From Planosporangium flavigriseum (GTDB lineage: Bacteria > Actinomycetota > Actinomycetes > Mycobacteriales > Micromonosporaceae): a stretch of 64,000 bases of DNA. Shown here piece by piece: positions 41,273 to 51,600 of the stretch. The stretch lies in NCBI RefSeq assembly GCF_011947225.1, contig NZ_JAATVW010000005.1:1-64000 (forward strand). The letters run 5' to 3'. The notes under the pieces are model-generated. The model was given only the letters and a program-made list of their open reading frames with translations. It made no database searches and was not told the DNA's origin. Positions within the stretch are counted from its first letter, which is position 1. Each line of letters begins with the position of its first letter. The position numbers and the translations under genes were made by a program.

Positions 41273-43311
41273 CTGACGCGATACCCGGCGAGGACGAATT
41301 GCTGTCCGAGATCGCCGCCGACGCCCGAGTAGAGCCAGAGCGGGCACGGCAGATCCTTCACGATTTCGGAATCAGCCTTCGACCGCCCATGCCTGCCCAG
41401 CGGCACATCACCATCCGGCGGCTCTACGTCGCCGGCGTCAAGTCCGGCACCCACAACGGCACCGACGGCCCGTTCAAGAAGGACGTCAACCTCGACCCGG
41501 GCACGTGGGTGATCGCGAGCCGCGACAAGAACTCCGCTGGCAAGACGAGCATGCTGTGGGCCCTGGTGTTCGCCTTACGCGGCGAATCGGACGAAATGTA
41601 CGAGAGGTCTGAGTCGTTCAGGTGGTTCGACTACATCCGCGTCGACGCGGAGGTCTCCGGCGTCGCGGTGTCGATCCGGCTGCAGGTGCAGAACGGACGC
41701 TCGTACAGTGCGACGCTGCTAACCGCCGAATCAATAGATCAGCTCCTAGCCCTTGACGGTCGAGAGGATGCGGGTCCAGGGGTCAGGGTCGTGGACCGCG
41801 CGGTGGGTCCGGGCCCCGTTGCTGACCTGGTGGGTCGGTTCATGATGGAGCGGCTTGGACTACGCCCTCTGGAGACGTTCGCCGCCTCCAAGGGGGCACC
41901 GACTGAGGATGACGGCGAGCGCGACGGGGCGGTGCAGCCGCACGCATGGCCCTCGTATTTCCCGATGATCGCGTTGAGTTCGGCCAGCGATTCGTTCCTG
42001 TTCGGCAAGACCGCCGTGGGCCAGCTACCCACCCGACTCATGCAGGTCTTCCTCGACGTGCCGTTCGTGGCCGACACGATGGCCGCCGACGCCAGTGAAC
42101 AGGTCTCCAAACAGAACACGCGGCATGCCGAGCGGCGGGCCAGGCAGGACGCGCGGGCCCGCGTCGAGCGCTTCGGTGACCTGGATGGCCAGCTGCGCGA
42201 CGCACGCGCTCACCTGAGCCGCCTTCGCCGCTCGGTGCCCGACCTCGAACCGCTGCGCGCCGCGGCGAGGGCCGCAGGCACTGCGGTAGTGCAGGCGGAG
42301 CGTCGATTGTCCCAGGTACGCGCCCTGCATGAGCAGGCCCGGCGAGCACGTATCGACGACGAACGCCGCCATCGGGAGGCATCAGAGACTGCAGCTGCGA
42401 GGGCGTTGTTCGCCGCGCTGAGTCCGCATGCGTGCCCGCGCTGCGAGACCGCAATCGACGGTGACCGCAAAAGGCGAGAGAACGCCGAGCAGGTGTGTGC
42501 GGTATGCACGACCCCGCTCCACCTGCCGGAGGCAAATGAGGAGGACCGACAGGAAGTCCTGAAGCGGCTTCGCGAGCAGGCGGCGGCCTCACGGGCTGCC
42601 GAGCGCCGAACCAGCGAAGCGGTAGCGAAGGCCGAGACCACCCTGGCCGACGCCCGACAACACGAGCAACAGGCCAACGCCGCACTGGATGCGGCGATGC
42701 GTGATACGGACGTGCAGACGCAGATTAGCGCCGCGGAGTACGAGGTAGCCCGGCTCGCCGGCGCCGTACAAATCCTCGATGAGCTCGGCGAACCGGAGCC
42801 AGTCGAAGACGACGATGCCCAGCGCGTGCTGGCGGTGGCGGCCAAGATCCTCAAGCGGGTGGCGTCCACAGCGACCACCGATCTGTTCGCCGAGCTGAAC
42901 AGCGAGATCGTCACCGTTGCCCGCGAGCTGGGGGTGGCCAACCTCGACTCGGTCAGACTCGACCTGTCCGGGAAGCTCAACGCCCGCAAGTCCGGCGAGG
43001 AGGGCACCACTCCGTTCAAGAAGTTCAGCCCGGGCGAGCGGGTGCGCCTCCGAATCGCAATCATCATCAGTCTGATGACGGTCGGGCGCCGTCACGGCAT
43101 CAACTCGCACCCCGGCCTGTTATTGATCGACTCACCGGCGGATGTCGAGATCATCCCCGGGGATGTCAAGATCATGCTTGAGCGGCTGCTCGCACTCGGC
43201 CGAGACACCGAAGGCCTGCAACTGATCCTCACCACCGGTCACGACGCTGTCTGGGACGTCTTCCCCAGAAGCCAGTTGATCGTTGGGGCAAACGACAAGC
43301 ACCTGTTCTGA
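41269..43311 (+). CDS. SMC/ABC-like ATPase of a defence operon
   Basis: A 680-residue ATPase. Walker A is DKNSAGKTS (Lys92), with the usual first Gly missing. A coiled-coil region spans about 280-510, with two CxxC pairs in the middle (Cys389/392 and 410/413), like a zinc hook. The ABC signature is FSPGERVRLR (Ser587 region) and Walker B is GLLLIDSPADVE (Asp621), with DSP instead of DEP. This DSP form occurs in ABC-three-component ATPases. It likely dimerises and senses invading nucleic acid or phage structure. It overlaps the upstream gene and lies 41 bp before the nuclease gene. Confidence 0.82.
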   Translation: MTDAIPGEDELLSEIAADARVEPERARQILHDFGISLRPPMPAQRHITIRRLYVAGVKSGTHNGTDGPFKKDVNLDPGTWVIASRDKNSAGKTSMLWALVFALRGESDEMYERSESFRWFDYIRVDAEVSGVAVSIRLQVQNGRSYSATLLTAESIDQLLALDGREDAGPGVRVVDRAVGPGPVADLVGRFMMERLGLRPLETFAASKGAPTEDDGERDGAVQPHAWPSYFPMIALSSASDSFLFGKTAVGQLPTRLMQVFLDVPFVADTMAADASEQVSKQNTRHAERRARQDARARVERFGDLDGQLRDARAHLSRLRRSVPDLEPLRAAARAAGTAVVQAERRLSQVRALHEQARRARIDDERRHREASETAAARALFAALSPHACPRCETAIDGDRKRRENAEQVCAVCTTPLHLPEANEEDRQEVLKRLREQAAASRAAERRTSEAVAKAETTLADARQHEQQANAALDAAMRDTDVQTQISAAEYEVARLAGAVQILDELGEPEPVEDDDAQRVLAVAAKILKRVASTATTDLFAELNSEIVTVARELGVANLDSVRLDLSGKLNARKSGEEGTTPFKKFSPGERVRLRIAIIISLMTVGRRHGINSHPGLLLIDSPADVEIIPGDVKIMLERLLALGRDTEGLQLILTTGHDAVWDVFPRSQLIVGANDKHLF

Positions 43312-43352
43312 CGCTTGTGGACAGGTCCCGCACGGGCTGATAGGAGTGGCAG

Positions 43353-45449
43353 ATGCAGCAGGCGGCGATACCGGAGGAGATCGCCGCTGCCATCCAAACC
43401 TGGGCCGCGAACGCGGATGAGCGCCGGTTCACTGATGGCCCCACCCTCGCCGACCTCGGCGGTACGACCACCGTCGCCGAATCCTCGGCAGCCATCGCCG
43501 CCAGCCCTTGGTTTCTCTATCTCATCGACGCAGCTGGCAAGGCAGGGGACCCGAGCGACTCCACGGCAGGCGATGACCTGCAACGCATCGACACCGCCAT
43601 CGCCGACGGCTTTAAGACCCACGAACGTCCAACGTCATACGCCAGCGCTGTCGGGCGACTCCTGCACTACCCCCGGCTTGCCAAACGCCTAGACCGCCGA
43701 CTCGAGCGGGCCCTGTTCGCGCGCGCTGAGGATGCATTTGCGCCGGCGGCACCTGCCCGAGCCGTAGCAATCGGCGCCAGCGCACTGGAAGCCCTGGTTC
43801 ATCTCATCACTACCCGGGTGTACAAGCAGCACCGCCTTCTGACGTTCTTCGGTGACCTGCTCGAAACGATCGACACTGCCCCCGGCGAGTTCAAACGACG
43901 GCTGCCTCGCCTGGTGGGCATCCTGCATGAGCACTTTGCCGAGAACGACCTGATCACACTGCTGCAGCAGCTGGCCCGAGACCCTGCCGCCGATCACGAC
44001 GCCGGATTCGAACTCGCCCTGGCCGACCTTCGTCTCACGCTGGATGCCGAGGACTTCCCGACCGTCTTTGATGGCTTGACCAGGGCGCGCCGTGGCTTCG
44101 CCGCCCTCACCACCGCTCAGGAGCAGCGGCATGATGCTGAGGCGTACGCAGCCGCCATCGACGCGATCGTGGCGTTCAACCGCGGTGACGTCGCCCCGGT
44201 TCAGGAGGCGTCGACACGACTCGGCCAAGCAGTCTCCCAGCACGCGGCATGGTTGGCCGGCTGCTACAGCCCGCCTTGGATGACCAATCGCCGCGAGGAA
44301 GAGCACGCCTGGCAGCGGCTGTCAGTGTTCCTCGCCGCGGCAGCAGAGCCGCTCAGCGACGACGCGTGGTATCGCGTGGACGAGGCGATCGGTGCGCTAC
44401 TCGACGCGTACAGGGCGAGCCGGACCTTCCCCCGCCGCTTTGGCGGTGACGACATTTCCAGCGCGGGAGTGGAGGAACTGATCGCGCCGGTTATCGAAGC
44501 CACCTTCGCCGACAATGCACGTAATCTTTCCCTACTCGACCGGGCGCTGGCCGAAGATCCACGCTTCCGACAGGACGCCGTTGCACGGCAGCTCAGCGAG
44601 GCGGTGCACGCCGCCGTTGCCACCGCCCACGGGCCCCCAACAGGCGCACCCCGTGGTGATGTCCTGGGAAAAGATTTGCGCCGGGTGCCGGCGATCCTTC
44701 GTCACTTTCGCGCTGACCACGCTCTCGCTCTTCTCGATCGCCTTTCGCCCGAGCTTGTGCAGGAGCTGGAGAACAAGCTGTACGACGCAAAGATCGCCCG
44801 CGCCGAGACCGGCAACCCGAAGGTCGAGGCGCTGCTCGACGGCCTCGAGCGTCACCTCGCCACATCACCCGATTGGTCTCTGGCCGGCGGTCCCTTCATG
44901 GTCCTCGTCCGGCAGACCGTGCGGTTCCTCATGCGCTGCTACAACATCACTGCCCGTACGGGCGGTGCGCGCACCGCGTACCTGCACGTCGCCGCGACCG
45001 GCGATATCCCCAAAGAATGCGCGCTACAGTCCGACTACCTCGACTGGCTCAAAGACGACGCGTTCTACAACGCGATACGTGCGGAGGTTCACGACATCGC
45101 GGGTGGCCGCGCCGATGTCGTTGTGGAACTCCCGGGCATGAGTTTCTACGTCGAGTGCAAGCGCGAAGAGACAAACGCCTCCCGCGACGGCTTGCATCGC
45201 TACGCCGGACAGGCAAGGGCGTACAGCGTCACCAACGTCGCCTTCGGCATCCTGCTGGTCCTCGATCTGACCAAGCACCGGACCGGGGTACCCGATCTGT
45301 TTTCCAGCGTCTGGCTCGAGTCTGTCCAGGTGAACGCCGAGGAGACTCCACGACAGATCGTTGTCGTCCGGGTTCCCGGTAACCGTCCGGACCCATCCGC
45401 GACCCGGACACCTGCGCGAATCAGTGACGCCGCCGGCGTACCGCAGTGA
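43353..45449 (+). CDS. Large protein with C-terminal PD-(D/E)xK nuclease; probable effector
   Basis: A 698-residue protein. The first 500 residues are helical with no family I know. Near the C-terminus GRADVVVELPGMSFYVECKRE gives Asp588, Glu601 and Lys603, the PD-(D/E)xK catalytic pattern, followed by HRYAGQARAYSVTNV, a helix usual after the core, and the strand FGILLVLDLT. GGAG is seven bases before the ATG. As the last gene of the operon it is the likely effector that cuts DNA when the ATPase fires. Confidence 0.75.
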   Translation: MQQAAIPEEIAAAIQTWAANADERRFTDGPTLADLGGTTTVAESSAAIAASPWFLYLIDAAGKAGDPSDSTAGDDLQRIDTAIADGFKTHERPTSYASAVGRLLHYPRLAKRLDRRLERALFARAEDAFAPAAPARAVAIGASALEALVHLITTRVYKQHRLLTFFGDLLETIDTAPGEFKRRLPRLVGILHEHFAENDLITLLQQLARDPAADHDAGFELALADLRLTLDAEDFPTVFDGLTRARRGFAALTTAQEQRHDAEAYAAAIDAIVAFNRGDVAPVQEASTRLGQAVSQHAAWLAGCYSPPWMTNRREEEHAWQRLSVFLAAAAEPLSDDAWYRVDEAIGALLDAYRASRTFPRRFGGDDISSAGVEELIAPVIEATFADNARNLSLLDRALAEDPRFRQDAVARQLSEAVHAAVATAHGPPTGAPRGDVLGKDLRRVPAILRHFRADHALALLDRLSPELVQELENKLYDAKIARAETGNPKVEALLDGLERHLATSPDWSLAGGPFMVLVRQTVRFLMRCYNITARTGGARTAYLHVAATGDIPKECALQSDYLDWLKDDAFYNAIRAEVHDIAGGRADVVVELPGMSFYVECKREETNASRDGLHRYAGQARAYSVTNVAFGILLVLDLTKHRTGVPDLFSSVWLESVQVNAEETPRQIVVVRVPGNRPDPSATRTPARISDAAGVPQ

Positions 45450-45619
45450 ACTGGAGGAGACTCCAAAGTGCCTGACCGCGCGCGCGAAAGCCCTCGCCGA
45501 CGACGTCGCCCCATTGCACGTCCATGCAGACCGCGGGCAGCGCGCACGAGCCCATTATCACACCGCCAGCCCCCCAGCCACTGGTCGCCAATCGCGGCGG
45601 TGACGCCGGCAAGTAGGGC

Positions 45620-45649
45620 AACGGCCCGGACCTGCGTGTCCGGGCCGTT
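45620..45649. terminator. Terminator between convergent genes
   Basis: AACGGCCCGGAC (45620-45631) and GTCCGGGCCGTT (45638-45649) make a perfect 12-bp stem with a 6-base loop. It closes the defence operon and also faces the end of the minus-strand gene at 45663. Confidence 0.8.
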
Positions 45650-45662
45650 CGCTGGTCTCGGC

Positions 45663-46007
45663 CTACGCCTGTGATGAGGACGTGTGGTTGTACTTGCGAC
45701 GATGATTGCGGACGCTCTCTGGAGTGCCGCAGTACCAGCAAGGGGGATTTTGCCCGTCGTCGTGTCCGCAGGCTTCCCAGTGGCCGGCATCGACGGCCGC
45801 ACGGATGACGGGGCGCCCACGGTGTGGGGCGTAGCCGTAGGCGGTTAGGAGTTGCGCGACGGATGCGCCGTATTCGGCTGCGACCAGCGCAGCCTCGGCG
45901 ATCTTGTCGTGGCCTTGCGCGAAGAACGAGCCGAGGCCTGTCTGCTTGCCGCAGCCGCACCAGCAGTTCCCTGTTGGGAGTAGACGTTCAGAGTTCACGT
46001 CAGTCAC
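45663..46007 (-). CDS. Small Cys-rich protein of actinobacterial elements
   Basis: A 114-residue protein: NCWCGCGKQTGLGSFFAQGHD at the start, the helical EYGASVAQLLTAYGY, and a second Cys/His cluster ACGHDDGQNPPCWYCG. It is probably zinc-binding. GTG 46007 has TACCTT six bases upstream, a leaderless-type promoter. The function is unknown; similar small zinc proteins occur as passengers of integrative elements. It is convergent with the nuclease gene. Confidence 0.6.
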   Translation of the reverse strand: MTDVNSERLLPTGNCWCGCGKQTGLGSFFAQGHDKIAEAALVAAEYGASVAQLLTAYGYAPHRGRPVIRAAVDAGHWEACGHDDGQNPPCWYCGTPESVRNHRRKYNHTSSSQA

Positions 46008-46126
46008 GTACCCAAGGTAGACGTCCTAGGAACAGCGTCAAGAGCCTTATTCAAGAAATGACTCCTAGGAGTCGCCTCTAAGACTCACCGTGTCGTCTGC
46101 CTTGATCGGCGGCGCATACGGCCGTC

Positions 46127-46369
46127 TCACCGGCGTCCTTCCCTGCCGGTTGGCCGTAACCAGCGTTCGGGCTCGGCCATGAGCTGGCCGGCGGCGGCGA
46201 GTTGGTCGTAGGCGTACCGCCAATCCGGGCAGGCGCGTATGCCGCAGATGGGGCACTTCCCGTTCGACGGCTCATTGGCGTGGGTGTCGAGAATCCTGCG
46301 GAGGTGGGCCACCTGCTCTGGGGACGTCGCGTGCGACGATTCGCCCTTGCTGTCTTCGAAGAAGCTCAC
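46127..46369 (-). CDS. Small zinc-binding-like protein, 80 aa
   Basis: GTG 46369 has GGAG six bases upstream and starts VSFFEDSKGESSHATSPEQ. The middle has LRRILDTHANEPSNGKCPIC, then GIRACPDWRYAYDQLAAAGQ. The CPIC plus a later Cys suggests a metal site. The open frame extends further upstream but changes to Arg/Cys-rich nonsense. It is likely an element-borne accessory protein, divergent from the XRE regulator. Confidence 0.6.
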   Translation of the reverse strand: MSFFEDSKGESSHATSPEQVAHLRRILDTHANEPSNGKCPICGIRACPDWRYAYDQLAAAGQLMAEPERWLRPTGREGRR

Positions 46370-46642
46370 ATGGTGCTCCCCGCTGCTGATGGCATCTCGC
46401 CCGTTACGGCGGATGGGTTGGCACCGAGACGGGCGGGGTTTCGGACTACGTGGCCGGCTGCCGAACCGGCGTTTTCCGTTGACCGCCCGGCACCCGTCCC
46501 GGGCCATGCGTCCACACAACCGGCCCGGACTCTCGCACTCCATTGCGGGAACTGCGCAGAACTGGCGCATCCCCGTTGCGCCGTATCCGGTGGCCTGGAT
46601 GAATGGATCCGTCACCACCGGAGCGACGAAGGGAGGGAGATC

Positions 46643-47809
46643 ATGTCGTACAGGCGGTACCGCCTAGCGCAGCGCCGCAAGGCTGTCGGGCTGAGCCAGG
46701 AACGGCTGGCCGAGGTGGTCGGCGTCGATCGTTCGACCGTCGTCCGGTGGGAGCGAGCCGAAACCGACCCGCAACCCTGGCACCGGCCCCGACTCGCCAC
46801 CGCACTGCGGGTTTCCGTCGAAGAACTGGCCGAGCTGCTGGCCGACGTGGGCGAGCCGCCATCACGACCGAACGAACGCCTCGACTACGTCCTCAAGCGC
46901 CCCGGCAGGGTTGATCTCATAGCCGTTGCCTACCTCCGTGAACAGGTGCAACGCCTCGACGAGCAGTACGAACGCGTCCCATCGACGCAACTGCTCGCCG
47001 AGACCGGCCAACTCCACGGACAGACCGTCTTCCTGCGAGAGCACGCCACAATCGGCCCGGTGCGGCGCGAACTGGCGGCCGCCGTGGTCGAATCGGCGAC
47101 ACTGATAGGTCAGCTCGTCTGGGACGCCTCGCAACGACGAGACCACTCAGCCGCCATCGGCTACTTCGACCAGGCGATCACCGCCGCGCAGCAGACACGC
47201 GACGTCGTCGCCGAGGCCCACGCCCAACTACGCAAGAGCTACGTCGCCCTCTACGGCACCGGCAAACCGGCCGCCGGGCTGGCGCTCGCCCACCACGCAG
47301 CCGTCACTAGCCAGCACGACAGCCACGTCATCGCTGGGCTGGCCTTGCTCCACGTCGGCGAGGCTCACGCCATGCTCGGCGACACGCGAAGCTGCGACGA
47401 AGCCCTCGGTGCGGCAGAGAGGCACTTCGCCCAAATCGAGCCGCACGACCCGGCCGGCGTCCTGTTCTGCCCCAGCCAACACGGCCGACTCGCCGGCTCC
47501 TGCTGGCTGTTCCTCGGCAAGCCCGGAAAGGCCGAACCCATCCTCGACGCGACGCGCCAACTCCTCACCGTCCGACGGAAGTCCACCGCGATTGTCCTTG
47601 GCAACCTGGCACTGGCCAGCATCCGGCAACGCAACATCGACACCGCCGCCGCCCGCCTGCACGAGGCGATCGACGTGGTCGAGCAGACCCGCGGCGGGGG
47701 TGGCCTCAACGTCGTCTTCGCCGCCGCCCAGGAGCTGCGGCCCTGGCGCAACGAACGGGCCGTGCAAGAGGTCAACGATAGGCTCTTCACGTTAATGATT
47801 GCCGGGTAG
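46643..47809 (+). CDS. XRE-family regulator with TPR-like C-terminal domain
   Basis: A 388-residue protein. Residues 5-65 form an XRE helix-turn-helix (RRKAVGLSQERLAEVVGVDR, TVVRWERAETDPQPW). The rest is helical repeats of TPR type (AIGYFDQAITAAQQTRDVV, AEAHAMLGDTRSCDEALGAA, AAARLHEAIDVVEQT). GGAG-rich bases lie just before ATG 46643. Such regulators in actinomycetes respond to small signals or protein partners. The next gene follows after 9 bp, so they form an operon, possibly governing the element or its defence cargo. Confidence 0.82.
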   Translation: MSYRRYRLAQRRKAVGLSQERLAEVVGVDRSTVVRWERAETDPQPWHRPRLATALRVSVEELAELLADVGEPPSRPNERLDYVLKRPGRVDLIAVAYLREQVQRLDEQYERVPSTQLLAETGQLHGQTVFLREHATIGPVRRELAAAVVESATLIGQLVWDASQRRDHSAAIGYFDQAITAAQQTRDVVAEAHAQLRKSYVALYGTGKPAAGLALAHHAAVTSQHDSHVIAGLALLHVGEAHAMLGDTRSCDEALGAAERHFAQIEPHDPAGVLFCPSQHGRLAGSCWLFLGKPGKAEPILDATRQLLTVRRKSTAIVLGNLALASIRQRNIDTAAARLHEAIDVVEQTRGGGGLNVVFAAAQELRPWRNERAVQEVNDRLFTLMIAG

Positions 47810-47818
47810 GAGCCCGCC

Positions 47819-48541
47819 GTGACGGACACCGAGATCGACCGTGCCAAGCAGGCCGCCCGCGAGCGCGTCTGGAACCTCCTGGAACGCGCAGGCGCCGCAC
47901 CGCCCGGCGTCCACGGCCACATCCCGGACTTCGCGGGAGCCGACCAGGCCGCCGCACGACTCGCCGAGCTCCCCATCTGGCGGGCGGCAACCGTCATCAA
48001 GTCCAACCCGGACAAGGCCCAACTTCCCGTACGTGTCCGCGCGCTCCATAAGGGCAAACTGCTCTATATGGCGGTGCCGAAGCTCGCCACACCGGCACCC
48101 TTCTACCTACTCGACCCGGCCACGCTGACGATGCCACTCGAAACAGCGGCCAGCAGTGGCGGCGCGGCCAAGACTGCGCGGACTATCGGGGTTGACGAGA
48201 TGCGTCCAGTTGACCTCATCGTCTGCGGCAGCGTTGTCGTCAACCGCAACGGCGTACGGGTCGGCAAGGGAGCCGGCTACTCCGACATCGAGGTAGCGCT
48301 GCTAACCGAAGCCGGGCTGATCGGACCGGAAACTACAATCGTCACGACAGTGCACCAACTTCAGGTCGTCGAGGATGAGCTACCCGAAACCGAACACGAT
48401 TTCCGCGTCGACGTCATCGTCACACCCGACGATGTCATCGAATGCGGTTCGCCGATGCGACCCAACGGCATCATGGCAGGGCACCTTAACGCCCAGAAGG
48501 TCCGCGACATTCCCGTCCTCAAGCCATATGCAGACAGGTAG
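47819..48541 (+). CDS. 5-formyltetrahydrofolate cyclo-ligase-like protein
   Basis: A 240-residue protein of the 5-FCL fold, which normally converts 5-formyl-THF to methenyl-THF with ATP. Seen: an N-terminal helix RAKQAARERVWNLLE, VIKSNPDKAQLPVRVRAL and RVGKGAGYSDIEVALL, the G-x-G-x-GYxD phosphate-binding loop. It has extra N-terminal sequence and is more diverged than housekeeping copies. GTG 47819 has GGAG seven bases upstream. It is 9 bp downstream of the XRE gene. Its role on a mobile element is unclear; it could modify a nucleotide or folate signal. Confidence 0.75.
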   Translation: MTDTEIDRAKQAARERVWNLLERAGAAPPGVHGHIPDFAGADQAAARLAELPIWRAATVIKSNPDKAQLPVRVRALHKGKLLYMAVPKLATPAPFYLLDPATLTMPLETAASSGGAAKTARTIGVDEMRPVDLIVCGSVVVNRNGVRVGKGAGYSDIEVALLTEAGLIGPETTIVTTVHQLQVVEDELPETEHDFRVDVIVTPDDVIECGSPMRPNGIMAGHLNAQKVRDIPVLKPYADR

Positions 48542-48627
48542 TGGAATATGCGCGTTTAGCGATCGGGCGAGGCAAGTCACATACGGCGAGATAGGCGTAT
48601 CCACAACGTCTGACCGAAGAAAATTTG

Positions 48628-51600
48628 ATGCGGTTCGAACAGAAAGGACAGGGATTGGTCGTCGCGCCCCCAATCGATCAACCGGACCGCTATGTCCTGC
48701 CACCCGGACAGACAATACCGCTCGATCGGCACGGATTCCTTGCGCTCCCCTCAGCGGACGACTGGTGGACGAGGCCACAAGTCGGGATCCGACCGATCAG
48801 CGACCTTCTAGGCGGTTCAAGTTTCATCCTGCTGGCCCCAGGGGGTGTCGGCAAGACAACCACCCTGAATAACCTTGAAATCCGTGAGCCTAACACACGT
48901 AGAGTCGACCTGCTTGGGTTGAGCAAGAGCGAAGTCCGGGAGACGCTCGCAAAAGCAATCGATACTGGCGGACCGATCTATGTTGACGCAATTGACGAGA
49001 TTGCGTTGTACGAGCCCACTATTTTTCGCATACTCCAGCATGTCCTCACCACCTCGGCCGCGCAGGGTGTCGCTTGGCGGCTCGCGTGTAGGCCAGCGGC
49101 ATGGAATCCGGCGCTCGCCGACTCACTTAGATCGCAGGGGTTCAGTGAGTGGCGACTCTTGCCATTGGACCGTCCGGCGGCGCATAAACTCGTCGCCACG
49201 GTAGTTGCTGACGCTCAGCAATTTCTCGACGCTCTGGTTGAAGCTAACCTTGGTCGGCTAAGCGCTTCGCCTATGCAGCTTGCTGCGACTGCAAGGCAGT
49301 GGCAGGCAACCGGTCGGCTGCCCGCGAGTCAGGCTGACTCGATTAGATTCGAGATCCAGCGCCTACTGTCTGAGACCAATGCTGCGCTTCCGCCGCCCGC
49401 ACTAGCCACCGACCGGCAGTATCGCCTGGCTGGGCGGCTGGGTGCGATCGCTGTCCTAAGTGGCGTCACGGGCTTCGCTAGAGCCGCTACGCAAGCGCCG
49501 GGCACCTTAGCCATCGCCGATATTCCGTCTAACCCAGAAGCCGACGAGCCGGGCACGCCGATCGAACCCAATCACTTCGACGAGGTGCTCAGGACCGCGC
49601 TATTCGACGCAGCCCCGCATGGCACGGTGGCGTTCAGGCACCAGCAGTACGCAGAGTACCTAGCTGCGGACTACATCAGCCGACGACCGGTCGCCCATGC
49701 CCAGCTACCTGCGCTACTGGGCACAAGAAACGGCCTACTTCCTGGACCCGTGATGGGAGTGGCAGCCTGGTTGACCGCATTGATTCCCAGCCTCACCCAG
49801 GATCTAATTTCCGTCAATGCTCTAGCGTTAACCCAGGCAGGCGTCGAACTACCGGAAGCCGCTTGCGTAAAGGTTATTGACGGACTACTTGCAGCGGCGA
49901 AAGCCGGGGATATCGATCCCGAATGGGGACTGGATCTGTCCGGCCTTGTGCATCCAGGACTCGAGCAGCACCTTGCCGGACACGTTGAAACCGGAATCGA
50001 GCAACCAGCACAGGTTTGGTGGGTCTCTCGGCTCGCAGAGAGCGGCAGGTGCACAGGTCTGGTCAAGATACTGCGCTCCTTGGCTCTTGATCCAGGATGG
50101 CAGGCCTGGGCGCGCCGCGCCGCCATCTCCGCTGTTAGCGTTCTAGGCGGCGACGACGACCGGCGTGAGCTGCAGGCACTGCTTTGTCTCGACGGTGTCA
50201 CCGATCCTGACGACGAGCTGCTTGCCGGGGCGATCGACGCTCTCTACCCGGAGCTGATGAGTACCACAACGCTGCTGGATGTACTACGTCCGCGCCGAAA
50301 CGGCAACCTAGTCGGCGGCTACCTAGTCTTGCTGGGGACTCTAGCCGACCGTATCCCGCCAGAGGACCTACCGACTGTTCTCGCTTGGGCGGTTCAACGC
50401 GTCCGTGATGAGAACTACGAGAAAGACTACGGACGACTCATCGGCCAGCTCATCATGCGTGGGTGGGCGAGCGCGGACACCGCAACCGTACGTGAGCCCC
50501 TCACAGATCTCATCGCACAGCTTCTTCGGCCGCCGACATGGGGCCTACGTCGCAATGGTCTTCCCTGGGCAGAGGGTTCGCACGTTGAACGCCGGCAGAA
50601 GTTGGCGGTTGCTGTGGCCGAACGCCTCGATGAACAGCGGTGGTATCAGCTTCTGAGGTTCGGGTTGATAACCTCCACCGACATAGAATGGCTAATCGAA
50701 GAGCTGCCCGGTTTGCCGATTCTGGCGCAGTCCCCCTTAGCCAACTGTGTCTCACCTCTGCTTGACCATCCGACAGCGTCGCAGGCCGACATGATCCTGT
50801 CTCTAACGTCGTCGCATCCTGCCTACGAACCCACCAGATGGTGGCGCGATCCTGTGCCTGTCCAATCAGAGACCGCAGATCGGCTACGCGAGTTCCACTC
50901 ATATGAGAAACAGGATGAAGCCGAATTTGCGGACACGTTGGCCCGACGTTCGGAACAACTGTCCATGGCGCTTGCCAACGCCGTAACCGATATCTCTACC
51001 TGGTGGCGTATCGCATACTGGCTGGCCAATGGTGATGAGGCTAGTGAATCCCTATTCACACACGACTTGAAGATGCGCCCAGGTTGGGCCTTGCTTAGCG
51101 ACGACGAACAGCAACTCGTCGTCGAGCTGGGCCTACGATATCTCGACGCGCACGCGCCCCAGCCCACGAACTGGGCAGGTCGACAGACGATCACCACAGA
51201 TAAGGCGCTTCCCGATTGGTCTGGCGTTTACCTGCTTACGACGCTCGCCCGCCACGCCCCCTCGCGGGTAAGGCAACTGAAGAAACCCATCTGGCAACGG
51301 TGGGCTCCCGCCATCGTTGGGGCATGGAACTACGAAGGCGGTGAGGACGCGCAACTGAGGTGCGACTTGGTCGACCTCGCACCTTCCGAGGTGCGCGCAC
51401 ACATCGTCGATGCGTCGCTCGACCACCTTGACGCACTCGCGGCAAACGATCAGCATCTCACGCCGTTTCCACTCTTTGACCACCTGTGTGCCGAACTCGC
51501 ACCAGTGGTAGCCGAACGCATAGCTGAGAACCGCTACGGTGACCAACTCGGCGGGTCGCTCCTAGACCTGCTCGTCAAGCACTCGCCGCACGTGGCACTC

